In this document: positions 22,667 through 32,341 of the stretch, piece by piece | How positions within the stretch are numbered: position 1 is the first letter of the stretch | Layout: each line of letters begins with the position of its first letter | DNA from: Merdimonas faecis | GTDB taxonomy: Bacteria > Bacillota > Clostridia > Lachnospirales > Lachnospiraceae | Length of the DNA stretch: 64,000 bases | Assembly: GCF_001754075.1 (NCBI RefSeq) | Contig: NZ_MIEH01000003.1 | Span: 1-64,000 of the forward strand | Reading direction: 5' to 3' | Notes under the pieces: generated by a model | The model's input: the letters and a program-made list of their open reading frames with translations, nothing else | The model's database searches: none | What the model was told of the DNA's origin: nothing | Program-made: the position numbers and the translations under genes

Positions 22667-24263
22667 AAACGCCGACTACGGAGCCGCCGAGCAATATCTT
22701 CTCTTTGAGCATGACGAGTTTACCATGAAGCCCGTCCTTGATGAAACCGGCAGGCTTATCCCCCGCGAGGACTACCGGCTGTCCACGCTGAACTGCGACG
22801 GGGAGGATTTTGCCGTTGCGTGTATGCGGGCCAATCTCCGCTATCAGAAAAACCAGCGGCGGGAAGATGTGAAAAGCCACCACTACATCATCAGCTTTGA
22901 CCCGCGGGACGGGCCGGACAACGGCCTGACCGTAGACCGGGCGCAGGCGTTGGGGGAACAATTCTGTAAAGAGCATTTTCCCGGCCACCAGGCCCTTGTC
23001 TGCACCCACCCGGACGGGCATAACCACAGCGGCAACATTCATGTGCATATCGTCATAAACAGCCTGCGGATTGAGGAAGTGCCGTTCCTGCCCTACATGG
23101 ACAGGCCGGCCGATACGAAAGTCGGCTGCAAGCACCGATGTACCGACGCTGCCCTGCGCTACTTCAAATCCGAAGTCATGGAGATGTGCCACCGGGAGGG
23201 GCTTTATCAAATCGACCTCTTGAACGGCAGCAAGAACCGCGTCACCGACCGGGAGTATTGGGCGCAGAAAAAGGGACAGGCCGCGCTGGACAAGCAGAAC
23301 GCCCCCATGATTGCCGATAGTATCACGCCCCGGCAGACCAAGTTTGAAACGAACAAGGAGAAGCTGCGGCAGACCCTACGGAAAGCCCTTGCCACCGCCG
23401 CCAGCTTTGACGAGTTTTCCTCTCTGTTGCTGCAGGAGGGTGTGACCGTCAAGGAGAGCCGGGGGCGGCTTTCCTACCTCACGCCGGACAGGACAAAGCC
23501 AATTACCGCCCGGAAGCTGGGCGACGATTTTGACCGCGCCGCTGTCTTTGCCGTTTTAGAGCAAAACGCCGCCAGAGCAGCCGAAGCGCCAGCCAGATCC
23601 CCCGATCCCCCACGCACCATAAAAGACCGCTTGCAGGTTGCCAGAGCCGAGATAGCCGCCCCGAAACAGGACGGAGTGCAGCGGCTTGTGGACATTGAGC
23701 AGAAAATGGCCGAGGGCAAAGGCCGGGGCTATGAACGCTGGGCGAAGATACACAATCTGAAGCAGGCCGCCAAAACGCTGTCCGTCTACCAGCAATACGG
23801 CTTTACTTCCCCGGAGCAGTTAGAAGCCGCCGTTGACACCGCCTATCAGAAAATGCGCCAGACCAGCGGCGAACTGAAAGCACTGGAAACGAAGCTGCAA
23901 GGGAAAAAGAAGTTGCAGCGGCAGGTGTTGGCCTACGCCCAGACCAAGGCCGCCCGCGACGGGCTGCGGGCACAGAAATCCGAGAAAGCCCGCGCCGCAT
24001 ACCGGCAGGCCCATGAGAGCGATTTTATCATAGCCGACGCAGCAGCCCGGTATTTCAAGGCGCATGGCATTACCAAGCTGCCCGCCCGGAAAGCGTTGCA
24101 GGCCGAGATCGAGCAGCTTATCTCCGAGAAAGACGGCCTGTATAACACCTATCACGAACAGAAACAGCGGTTCAAGGAGTTGCAGACCGTCAAGCGGAAC
24201 ATCGACCAGATTTTGCGCCGGGACGAGCCGCACCGCAGAAAGGAGCAGAGCCATGAGCGATAA
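22629..24263 (+). CDS. MobP-type relaxase/mobilization nuclease of IME-2
   Basis: A relaxase of 544 residues starting at GTG 22629 within mobC. The nuclease domain opens with MTRLATLKHINSKNADYGAAEQYL. The metal-binding histidine triad is in HPDGHNHSGNIHVHIVIN (about residues 120-138). The second half is a long alpha-helical region with ERWAKIHNLKQAAKTL and repeated heptads. The ATG of the cysteine-rich protein gene overlaps its end. It should nick the oriT-like site at 22201-22229 and transfer the element using a helper conjugation system. Confidence 0.9.
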   Translation: MTRLATLKHINSKNADYGAAEQYLLFEHDEFTMKPVLDETGRLIPREDYRLSTLNCDGEDFAVACMRANLRYQKNQRREDVKSHHYIISFDPRDGPDNGLTVDRAQALGEQFCKEHFPGHQALVCTHPDGHNHSGNIHVHIVINSLRIEEVPFLPYMDRPADTKVGCKHRCTDAALRYFKSEVMEMCHREGLYQIDLLNGSKNRVTDREYWAQKKGQAALDKQNAPMIADSITPRQTKFETNKEKLRQTLRKALATAASFDEFSSLLLQEGVTVKESRGRLSYLTPDRTKPITARKLGDDFDRAAVFAVLEQNAARAAEAPARSPDPPRTIKDRLQVARAEIAAPKQDGVQRLVDIEQKMAEGKGRGYERWAKIHNLKQAAKTLSVYQQYGFTSPEQLEAAVDTAYQKMRQTSGELKALETKLQGKKKLQRQVLAYAQTKAARDGLRAQKSEKARAAYRQAHESDFIIADAAARYFKAHGITKLPARKALQAEIEQLISEKDGLYNTYHEQKQRFKELQTVKRNIDQILRRDEPHRRKEQSHER

Positions 24264-24639
24264 CCTGCCCCACATGGACTACCGCCAGCACCGGCGGGCG
24301 CGGCGGCTGGTACATGAGTGCTGTAACTACGATGAGGGGAACTGCCTGCTATTGGACGACGGGGAGCCTTGCGTGTGCGTCCAGAGCATTTCCTTTTCCC
24401 TCATGTGCCACTGGTTCCGTGTGGCTGTCCTGCCCCTTGACGGGGAGCTGGCCGCAGCCCTCTTGTGCCGGGGAAGCCGGAAACGGTGTGCCGTCTGCGG
24501 GGCGGCCTTTGTCCCCAAATCCAACCGGGGAAAATACTGCCCCGACTGCGCCGGGCGCATGAAGAAAATCAAAGCCGCCGAGAGAAAGCGGAAACAAAGG
24601 CAGAGATGTCACGCTTTAGAGCCTTTCAAACCCGCATAA
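24253..24639 (+). CDS. Cysteine-rich VLP-type zinc-binding protein
   Basis: A 128-residue protein with many cysteines: CCNYDEGNCLLLDDGEPCVCVQS, then a zinc-ribbon CAVCGAAFVPKSNRGKYCPDCA and a basic tail. It matches the cysteine-rich VLP proteins carried beside relaxase genes in Gram-positive ICEs and IMEs. The start is ATG 24253 behind AAAGGAG, overlapping the relaxase end by 11 bases. Role unknown; the basic tail and zinc ribbon suggest DNA binding. Homologues at 38411-38779 and 53187-53573. Confidence 0.8.
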   Translation: MSDNLPHMDYRQHRRARRLVHECCNYDEGNCLLLDDGEPCVCVQSISFSLMCHWFRVAVLPLDGELAAALLCRGSRKRCAVCGAAFVPKSNRGKYCPDCAGRMKKIKAAERKRKQRQRCHALEPFKPA

Positions 24640-24759
24640 ATCAAGGCTTTTTTCGTGGGTGTCAAAGGGTACGCGATACATTTATCCTTTTCCCCCGGAA
24701 ACGGCGTTTTAATGCGTGACAATACGCCAAAATCAACCCGAACACAGGGAGGTGATCCT

Positions 24760-25506
24760 ATCGCTGATTATATCAGGGCAGACACGCGGCTGCCCGCCTA
24801 TCTGCCGTATCCCCGTTTCCTGCTGAAAATGGAGATTTCACAGACCGCCAAGCTGCTGTATTCGCTGCTGTTAGACCGTTCCACCCTCTCCCAGAAAAAC
24901 AAGTGGCTGGACGACGAGGGCAGGATTTATATTATCTATCCCATCGCGGAGATAGCAGAAATACTGGATAAAGGCAGCACCACCATCAAGGGGGCGCTTA
25001 ATGAACTGGACACGGCGGGGCTGTTGGAACGGGAACGGGGCGGCTTCTCCGCACCGAACCGGCTTTATGTCAAAGTACCGCCAGTGCCACAGGTACAGTT
25101 TTCAGACCAACTGATGGCCGGAAGTCCGCCCCTCATAGAGCCGGAAAACCGTCCTACTGATGGTCAGAAAACCGACCTTATGATGGTCGGAAAACCGTCC
25201 CCTAACCAAACTACTATAAACAACCTTACAGAGAGCCAAACAAAGGGAGTGAGTGGGGGGCCGTCCGCGCCCTATGGCCGATATGGAAATATTTTTCTGT
25301 CACAGACCGAATACGACGAGTTGCAGGCAGAGTACCCTGACAGGCTGGAACGGTTCATCGAGGAAATGAGCCGCTACCTTGCCGCCAACGGGAAAAGCTA
25401 CCAGAACTATGCCGCCGCCCTGCGGATATGGGCGGGGAACGACAAAAAGGAAGCCCCTAAAAAGGGCATACCAGACTACTCATGCAAGGAGGGCGAGAGT
25501 TTATGA
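24760..25506 (+). CDS. Replication initiator protein A (RepA_N-type) of IME-2
   Basis: Initiator for autonomous replication of the element's circular form. The N-terminal RepA_N domain begins ADYIRADTRLPAYLPYPRFLL and contains KLLYSLLLDRSTLSQKNKWLDDEGRIYIIYP. Then come the winged-helix IAEILDKGSTTIKGALNELDTAGLLERERGG, a variable linker, and a C-terminal segment (TEYDELQAEYPDRLERFIEEMSRYL). The best-placed ribosome site, GGGAGGTGAT at about 24748-24757, is followed by ATC 24760. The in-frame ATG at 24712 is not conserved in IME-3 and has no ribosome site, so an ATC start is plausible. GTG 24655 is the alternative. Confidence 0.85.
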   Translation: MADYIRADTRLPAYLPYPRFLLKMEISQTAKLLYSLLLDRSTLSQKNKWLDDEGRIYIIYPIAEIAEILDKGSTTIKGALNELDTAGLLERERGGFSAPNRLYVKVPPVPQVQFSDQLMAGSPPLIEPENRPTDGQKTDLMMVGKPSPNQTTINNLTESQTKGVSGGPSAPYGRYGNIFLSQTEYDELQAEYPDRLERFIEEMSRYLAANGKSYQNYAAALRIWAGNDKKEAPKKGIPDYSCKEGESL

Positions 25507-26345
25507 AGAATGAAATCAACGCGGTTTTGGAGAATATGACGACCACCATCCCGGAGCCGGAGGACTACACCGGCGAGGACGGTTTACTGTACTGCGGCAA
25601 GTGCCGCAAGCCGAAAGAAGCCTATTTTGCGCCGGATAAGGCCGCTATCTTCGGGCGCGACCGCCACCCGGCAGAGTGCGACTGCCAGAGAACCGCCCGC
25701 GAGGAACGGGAAGCCGCCGAAAAGCGGCGCAGACACCTTGACACCGTGGAAGAACTGAAACGCCGGGGCTTTACCGACCCCACCATGCGGGACTGGACTT
25801 TCGAGAACGACAACGGCAGGAACCCGCAGACCGGGCTTGCCCGCCGGTATGTGGAGCATTGGGAAGATATGCGGACAGACAATATCGGCTGCCTGTTCTG
25901 GGGCGGCGTAGGCACCGGCAAAAGCTACCTTGCAGGCTGTATCGCAAACGCCCTCATGGAGAAAGAAATCCCCGTCCGCATGACGAACTTTGCTCTTATC
26001 CTCAATGACCTTGCCGCCAGCTTTGAGGGGCGCAACGAGTACATTTCCCGCCTTTGTCGTTATCCGCTGCTGATCCTTGACGACTTCGGCATGGAACGCG
26101 GGACGGAATACGGGCTGGAACAGGTGTTCAATGTGATTGACAGCCGTTACCGCAGCGGCAAGCCGCTGATCGTCACGACCAACCTTACGCTGGACGACCT
26201 GCACAACCCGGAGGACACCGCCCATTCCCGGATTTATGACCGCCTGCTTTCCATGTGCGTCCCGGTACGCTTTACCGGCGACAACTTCCGGCAGGAAACC
26301 GCCAAGCGGAAAATGGAGAGCATGAAGAAACTGATTACCGACTGA
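25503..26345 (+). CDS. DnaC/IstB-like AAA+ helicase loader of IME-2
   Basis: A 280-residue ATPase that would load the replicative helicase at the RepA-bound origin. The N-terminal zinc finger has CGKCRKPKE and later ECDCQR. The AAA+ core has Walker A (FWGGVGTGKSYLAGCI, about residues 140-155), Walker B (LLILDDFGMERGTEY) and sensor TTNLTLDDL. The start is ATG 25503 behind GGAGGGCGAG, overlapping the RepA stop. The RepA plus DnaC-like pair is translationally coupled, as in plasmid replication modules. Homologue at 51481-52323. Confidence 0.9.
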   Translation: MKNEINAVLENMTTTIPEPEDYTGEDGLLYCGKCRKPKEAYFAPDKAAIFGRDRHPAECDCQRTAREEREAAEKRRRHLDTVEELKRRGFTDPTMRDWTFENDNGRNPQTGLARRYVEHWEDMRTDNIGCLFWGGVGTGKSYLAGCIANALMEKEIPVRMTNFALILNDLAASFEGRNEYISRLCRYPLLILDDFGMERGTEYGLEQVFNVIDSRYRSGKPLIVTTNLTLDDLHNPEDTAHSRIYDRLLSMCVPVRFTGDNFRQETAKRKMESMKKLITD

Positions 26346-26359
26346 AAGGAGTATTGCCT

Positions 26360-26554
26360 ATGGCAGATAACAAGCAGCACGACACCCGCACCACCCGCCG
26401 CCCTGACTGTGTGACGGAAATCCGCATGGGCAATTCCGTCCTTGTCGTGTCCGGCTATTTCAAGAAAGACACCACAACCACAGCCGCCGACAAAATGGCG
26501 CGGGTACTGGAAGCGGAAGCCGCTGCTACACAGGAGCCGACTTATCCGGCGTGA
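26360..26554 (+). CDS. TnpW family element protein of IME-2
   Basis: A 64-residue protein from ATG 26360 behind GAAAGGAG, 14 bases after the DnaC-like gene. Its core (CVTEIRMGNSVLVVSGYFKKDTTTTAADKMARVLEAEA) fits the small TnpW-type proteins of serine-recombinase elements. Nearly identical to 51278-51466 in IME-3 except at the C-terminus. Role unproven. Confidence 0.72.
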   Translation: MADNKQHDTRTTRRPDCVTEIRMGNSVLVVSGYFKKDTTTTAADKMARVLEAEAAATQEPTYPA

Positions 26555-26618
26555 ACCGGGGCATGGAAAAGCGGCCATGCCAGGGAGCATGACCGCTGGA
26601 ACGAAAATCGGAAGTGCT

Positions 26619-26819
26619 TTAGCAATTCTTAATCTCATTCTCTATAAAATAATTTGCAATTTCAAAGGCTTTTATTCTTCTCTTTGCCAATGTGATTTGT
26701 GATTTATAACGCTCGGAATTATCCTTTGATTCAAATGTTTTTACTGTTTCTCTTAGCTTGTGCAGAGTTGAATCAATTTGCCTTTTGGCCGCGGTTAATT
26801 CATCTATTGTATACTTCAT
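26619..26819 (-). CDS. Small helical protein on the opposite strand (66 aa)
   Basis: The reading frame from ATG 26819 has AAAGGAG upstream on the - strand and encodes a highly charged two-helix protein (MKYTIDELTAAKRQIDSTLH; KSQITLAKRRIKAFEIANYF). It is antisense to all other IME-2 genes and is absent from IME-3, where TnpW is followed directly by the recombinase region. I do not recognise its function. The AT-rich composition differs from the flanks. Confidence 0.6.
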   Translation of the reverse strand: MKYTIDELTAAKRQIDSTLHKLRETVKTFESKDNSERYKSQITLAKRRIKAFEIANYFIENEIKNC

Positions 26820-26985
26820 GTTTTCTCCTTTAACTTCTGATTTTTTTGTTAAATCAGAGTATACCACGGAGTTATGAACTTTTCTACTGCAAATATGGGA
26901 CGACAACCCATACCATAAAAATCGGAAAATTGAAAAGCTGTAAAGAAGCAAATTTAACGCTTTTGCCGCTGTACAGCCCCCGCCG

Positions 26986-27011
26986 TTCCGTGGTACAATG
27001 AAACCACGGAA
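26986..27011. promoter_or_regulatory. Inverted repeat upstream of the IME-2 recombinase
   Basis: TTCCGTGGT (26986-26994) and ACCACGGAA (27003-27011) form a perfect inverted repeat about 35 bases before the recombinase ATG. The same repeat precedes the IME-3 recombinase (51200-51225). It is a likely operator or recombinase-binding site. Confidence 0.6.
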
Positions 27012-27014
27012 TAG

Positions 27015-28911
<1,897 letters not shown>

Positions 28912-28988
28912 TAGTCCTCCTTTCCGACAGCCGAATAAACAGGTATAATGTGTTGCTATCATTATACCATATCCCGCCGCCTAATGCA

Positions 28989-29162
28989 CTACTCGGACGC
29001 TAAAAATCCCGGATTTCCGGGCTTTTTCTGCAAATCCTTTACAATGAGTTTCTCAATCTTTTTATGGATTGTATCGGTTGCCTTTTCACTCGGCAACGCT
29101 TGAACAAGATAGGTGATTTTCCCTATTTTGCGTTCGGTTGTAATTGTCTGTTTTTTATCCAT
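28989..29162 (-). CDS. TnpW family element protein of ICE-B
   Basis: A 57-residue protein from ATG 29162, with AAAGGAGG on the - strand. MDKKQTITTERKIGKITYLV and the following helix (EKATDTIHKKIEKLIVKDL) match the TnpW group. It lies directly upstream of the recombinase, as the TnpW genes do in IME-2 and IME-3. Confidence 0.72.
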   Translation of the reverse strand: MDKKQTITTERKIGKITYLVQALPSEKATDTIHKKIEKLIVKDLQKKPGNPGFLASE

Positions 29163-29620
29163 TAGAAAAACCTCCTTTTCCTGTATGGATAAACTATATT
29201 CGTCAAAAGGCAAAAACGGGCGGTTGTTAGCTGCAACCTCACGGGAGTTTCACCCCGGCCCATGCTTATGGGTGCGCCGCGCAATACTTTGAGGGTGTTC
29301 AACGCGGGAGTATCATTGTGCCGCCTTGTATGTCGTCGCCCACAAGCTGCTAAACCTGTTTTACGGCGCGGTAGTTCTCGCTCGGCTTTTCCCCTATGGG
29401 GAAAAGCTGTCATGGCGTACCCGCCGACTGGCTCGGTACAGACGGAATGTACCCGTTTGCCTGTTATGCTGCGCACCAAAGGCCGCTTTCTTTGTCAAAG
29501 AACAATAGGCTTTGTCGGCCTGCAAAAGCACATCAACAGCGGATATGCTTTTGCGGAACGACAAATAGCCCATAACGGGAAGCGTGGAAAGGGGACACGC
29601 TCCCCGCATGGGCTAAAAGA
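29163..29620. other. Structured non-coding region of ICE-B
   Basis: About 460 bases without a credible gene but with strong inverted repeats: GCTTTTCCCC-tat-GGGGAAAAGC (29385-29407), GCAAAAGCAC/GATATGCTTTTGC (about 29522-29553), and a long stem TAGCCCAT.../ATGGGCTA with inner AGCGTG/CACGCT (29566-29615). The last lies directly after the HTH gene stop codon and probably terminates that transcript. The purpose of the other stems is unknown. Confidence 0.5.
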
Positions 29621-29863
29621 TTATCCTACATGAAAAGCAAGGGTGCGGGTAATAAGGCGCACTTGCAGCCTGTTACGCATTTCCTCGTCCACATAGGAAT
29701 AGGTATTGCCCGCGTCGTCTTTCAGCGTGCGGGTACAAAGTTTCGCTATGTAACCCTCGTAGTGCTTCAAGATCGCGCACATGGCGGTTGTGTCGCCGTT
29801 TGCCGCTGCGGAAATGACAGGGAACGGCAACAGATTTTCAGACTTCCTAACGGTATTCATCAT
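29621..29863 (-). CDS. Helix-turn-helix protein paired with the sigma gene (ICE-B)
   Basis: A protein of about 80 residues (MMNTVRKSENLLPFPVISAA) with the HTH_16-type pattern seen in conjugative-element regulators: VISAAANGDTTAMCAILKHYEGYI and VDEEMRNRLQVRLITRT. Its start lies inside the end of the sigma gene, indicating coupling. Diverged relative of 21558-21770. Confidence 0.72.
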   Translation of the reverse strand: MMNTVRKSENLLPFPVISAAANGDTTAMCAILKHYEGYIAKLCTRTLKDDAGNTYSYVDEEMRNRLQVRLITRTLAFHVG

Positions 29864-30284
29864 CTGCTTTTCCCTCCAAATACTGTTTGATTTTCGCAAG
29901 CGCGGATTTCCTGTGCCGGAAAACCGTCGTGCGTACAACATTCAGCAGTTCGCCAATTTCCGCGTCGCTCATATCCAAGAAGTAGGACAAAAGGATAATG
30001 TCGCGTTTCCTTTCGGGCAAAGCGTTAAGGGCTTCGGCAAGCAGTTCATTTTTGACGAGTACATCAAAGCCGGACACTTGAAAACGGAAATAATCGCTTT
30101 CGTATTCGTCCGTTGTGAAAAGCTGCGCGAGTTCGCTTTCGCTCAAATCCGAAAAAGTAACTTCGCGTGCTGCGCGTTTCGCAAGAGTGCGGCGGTGGCT
30201 TTTCGCTTCGCCGACCAAAGTTTTCTTTGCTAATGCGTCGTACTGATGTTGTATTCTTTCCTTGTCGGAAGAAGATAGCTCCAT
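29847..30284 (-). CDS. Sigma-70-like regulator of ICE-B
   Basis: A 145-residue sigma-factor-like protein from ATG 30284, with GGAGG upstream. Region 4 is clear (LNALPERKRDIILLSYFLDMSDAEIGELL, then VRTTVFRHRKSALAKIKQ). It probably drives transfer or excision gene expression of ICE-B. Only remotely similar to the sigma genes of IME-2 and IME-3, consistent with a separate origin. Confidence 0.78.
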   Translation of the reverse strand: MELSSSDKERIQHQYDALAKKTLVGEAKSHRRTLAKRAAREVTFSDLSESELAQLFTTDEYESDYFRFQVSGFDVLVKNELLAEALNALPERKRDIILLSYFLDMSDAEIGELLNVVRTTVFRHRKSALAKIKQYLEGKADDEYR

Positions 30285-30467
30285 AGAGTTCACCTCCTTC
30301 CCGCGTGGAGTAGAGGACGGGAGTTAAGGGCTTGTCCTCTCTGCCCCTTTCGCTCCGTACCCGTTCGGGAGATGGCTCTTGAGTGCGCTTTTCAGAAAAA
30401 AGTTGAAAAAAGCAAAATGCGCCCGTCCGCAAGACGCGGACGGGCGCAAAGGAAATGTAAGCAGTAG

Positions 30468-30575
30468 CTAAATGTATTGACAGTTCACATTCATAGCCGG
30501 AATATCCCGCTTGCGGAGCATAGCTTTTTTTGACCGCAAAGCATTAGGCGGGTTACAGTAAATAAAAATGGACAC
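30468..30575 (-). CDS. Small ORF (35 aa) downstream of the RlmN/Cfr-like gene
   Basis: GTG 30575 is preceded by GGAGGTAT on the - strand and opens 35 codons: a start MSIFIYCNPPNALRSK, then a basic middle and an ending with NVNCQYI. No known family is recognised. The flanking 460 bases are otherwise non-coding and include a G/C-rich hairpin (GCGCCCGTCCGC/GCGGACGGGCGC, about 30419-30448). It may be a genuine small protein or a regulatory uORF for the sigma gene that follows. Confidence 0.45.
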   Translation of the reverse strand: MSIFIYCNPPNALRSKKAMLRKRDIPAMNVNCQYI

Positions 30576-30682
30576 GGCGATACCTCCCCGATACCGCCGT
30601 ATCCTTAAAAAAGGGCGACTTTAATACACTACCCGCAATCCATTCTATAATAGGGAACAGCGGCTTTTGCGCAATATTAAAT

Positions 30683-30730
30683 AAAAAAGCCGATAACACA
30701 TAGGTTTTTTGACCTAATGCGTTATCGGCT
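30683..30730 (-). terminator. Terminator of the RlmN/Cfr-like operon
   Basis: On the - strand AGCCGATAAC and GTTATCGGCT form a ten-base stem followed by TTTTTT. It lies 28 bases after the methyltransferase stop codon. Confidence 0.85.
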
Positions 30731-30757
30731 CTGCGTCTATGCGTCTGGCACTTTTAA

Positions 30758-31741
30758 TCATTTTTTTTTGAATTTATTATATGTGTTAGCTAACTGTCCA
30801 CAAGCCGCGTTAATCTCTCTGCCATGAGAAACTCTCATAGTAACTTCAAGTCCTGCTTGCTCTAATTGATGTTTGAATGCAACTATTTCCCGTTTCTGTG
30901 GTGCTTTAATTCTTGAATTGCTTGTTGGGTTGTATTGTAACACGTTAATCATAACTTTTTTGCCCCGAAACCATTTTGCAAGTTGTCTTACATCTGAGGG
31001 CCGGTCATTTATACCCGGTAAAAGCAAATACGCAAAGACAATTTTGCGATTATGCCTTTCAGAATAGGATAAGGCTTGCTTAACAACATCTTCAATAGCA
31101 TATATGCGCATGTGAGGAATAATACGATTTCTTGCAGATTGTGTTGCTGCGTGTAAAGATATTGTCAACTGAATTTTAAGATGTTCCTCGCGCAATTTTT
31201 TTAATTGATCGACCGGACCAACTGTTGATATGGTAATGCCGTCGGTTGGAAAGTTGAGCCCATATCTATCTCGGAGAATATGGATTGCTTTTATCAAGTT
31301 GTCATAATTGAATAAAGGCTCTCCCATACCCATAAAAACGATACGGTTTACTTTTCGACGCAACAATATAATCTGTTGTACGATTTCTGACGATGTTAGA
31401 TTACGAACAAAGCCATTTCGCCCGGACTCACAAAAAATACAACCAACAGGACAACCGACTTGTGTGCTCACGCAAACAGTTCCACCATCTCGCCGCTTGA
31501 TAAAAACCGTTTCAATGTATTTGTTGTCTTTCAGTTCGTAAACATACTTTTCAGTATCACTGCTTTTGCAAATATTTTTTACCAACATTGATAGATTTTT
31601 TTTGCGTGGTAATTGCTTATATAATTCTTCATATAAGGCTTTTGCTTCATTCTCGCCAATAACTTCCGACATTTCTTTGTAAGTAAATCCGTATGGATCA
31701 TTCCGTACTTCCGCAGGCGTATATTTAGGTAAACGTTTCAT
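30758..31741 (-). CDS. RlmN/Cfr-family radical SAM 23S rRNA methyltransferase-like protein
   Basis: A radical SAM enzyme of 327 residues in the family that methylates A2503 of 23S rRNA at C2 (RlmN) or C8 (Cfr; resistance to phenicols, lincosamides, oxazolidinones, pleuromutilins and streptogramin A). The iron-sulfur motif CxxxCxxC is in GCPVGCIFCESG. GMGEPLFNY and TISLHAATQSARNRIIP are family blocks. The methyl-carrying cysteine is in NAACGQL near the C-terminus. The catalytic second Cys pair position is thus conserved. The N-terminal accessory domain is shorter than in housekeeping RlmN. It is AT-rich cargo under an arrest-peptide leader, so I infer a resistance role; C2 or C8 specificity cannot be told from sequence by eye. 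Confidence 0.82.
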   Translation of the reverse strand: MKRLPKYTPAEVRNDPYGFTYKEMSEVIGENEAKALYEELYKQLPRKKNLSMLVKNICKSSDTEKYVYELKDNKYIETVFIKRRDGGTVCVSTQVGCPVGCIFCESGRNGFVRNLTSSEIVQQIILLRRKVNRIVFMGMGEPLFNYDNLIKAIHILRDRYGLNFPTDGITISTVGPVDQLKKLREEHLKIQLTISLHAATQSARNRIIPHMRIYAIEDVVKQALSYSERHNRKIVFAYLLLPGINDRPSDVRQLAKWFRGKKVMINVLQYNPTSNSRIKAPQKREIVAFKHQLEQAGLEVTMRVSHGREINAACGQLANTYNKFKKK

Positions 31742-31757
31742 TTTTATATCCTTTCTT

Positions 31758-31943
31758 CTAAATAATAAAAGTTTGTTTTTCTGTATTTTTGATTACAATC
31801 TCTAATTTTTCTACATCAATGATATGCGTCAATTTGCATTTAGGGCAGAAAAGAGGAAAATCTTTTAATACAGTATTATGAAATACTTGAACTCTCGTCT
31901 TTCCGTTACAAATCGGACATTTTATCCAATATTTTTTAAGCAT
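31758..31943 (-). CDS. Cysteine-rich KTR-type zinc ribbon protein
   Basis: A 61-residue protein: IKCPICNGKTRVQVF, then a second pair CPKC in PLFCPKCKLTHIID. Such cysteine-rich KTR proteins are small companions of resistance genes in Gram-positive conjugative transposons. It is the first full gene after the leader and terminator, 16 bases upstream of the methyltransferase, so the two are co-transcribed. Function unknown; a zinc ribbon suggests nucleic-acid or protein contact. Confidence 0.78.
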   Translation of the reverse strand: MLKKYWIKCPICNGKTRVQVFHNTVLKDFPLFCPKCKLTHIIDVEKLEIVIKNTEKQTFII

Positions 31944-31967
31944 TATATTTCACTCGTCCTTTTTACA

Positions 31968-32011
31968 CAAAAAAATGCAGGTCAATCCTCAACATGAGCA
32001 TTGACCTGCAT
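31968..32011 (-). terminator. Attenuator terminator of the KTR/RlmN-Cfr-like operon
   Basis: Read on the - strand, ATGCAGGTCAAT and ATTGACCTGCAT form a perfect 12-base stem with a 13-base loop, followed by TTTTTTT. It stands between the leader peptide and the first gene, so full-length transcription needs read-through or anti-termination. Confidence 0.88.
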
Positions 32012-32164
32012 TTATAATGCACAGAGCAGTACAACAAAACTAAGGCATAGCTTGCACTATGTCTATACTATATCTATACGTCGTTAGTTTTTTGTATAGC
32101 ATCCGCAAAATAAGCATGACAAAAAAGCCCATGTTGAAAATGGGAAAATCCTTTTTTTCAATGC
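32012..32164 (-). promoter_or_regulatory. Leader RNA with competing stems
   Basis: Directly after the leader stop codon (on the - strand) ATAAGCAT (32168-32161) can pair with ATGCTTAT (32117-32110). This encloses an A-tract/T-tract pair and a CCCAT/ATGGG stem followed by CTTTTTT, which resembles a second terminator. A ribosome held on the last codons of the leader would block the outer stem. A further AT-rich stretch leads to the main terminator. Confidence 0.6.
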
Positions 32165-32191
32165 TTATCTAATACGCATGCTATGCAACAT
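32165..32191 (-). CDS. Leader peptide MLHSMRIR (ribosome-arrest type)
   Basis: Nine codons with stop; ATG at 32191 on the - strand, eight bases after AAGGAGG (32206-32200). MLHSMRIR has the same layout as the ErmD leader start (MTHSMRLR) and the MefA leader (MTASMRLR), with H-S-M-R and an R-x-R ending. The last sense codon is followed at once by the stop codon and the attenuator stems. It is very probably a drug-dependent arrest peptide. Confidence 0.82.
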   Translation of the reverse strand: MLHSMRIR

Positions 32192-32219
32192 AAACGCCGC
32201 CTCCTTTTACATAAATTTT

Positions 32220-32248
32220 ATTTTATCAGAAAATCAGTCTACTGTCAA
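32220..32248 (-). promoter_or_regulatory. Promoter of the KTR/RlmN-Cfr-like operon
   Basis: On the - strand a perfect -35 TTGACA (32248-32243) is followed after 17 bases by -10 TAAAAT (32225-32220). The leader ATG lies 29 bases downstream of the -10 box. Confidence 0.85.
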
Positions 32249-32341
32249 TACACAACAGGAAGTATTTAACCTAATGATATGAATTGTGTGGACATATCCA
32301 AAAAGAAAGGTGAACTGTAAAATGTAACAGGGTGAATGAAA

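Noticed and set aside
22617..23210. Open frames antisense to mobC and relaxase in IME-2 (and 54061-55029 in IME-3)
   Set aside because: Mirror-image frames at the same place in both elements result from the conserved codon use of the relaxase; no start signals.
30758..31741. Naming the radical SAM gene cfr
   Set aside because: The sequence differs widely from the Cfr proteins I know and several blocks are RlmN-like (NAACGQL, GFVRNLT), so no symbol is given without a phylogeny or activity test.
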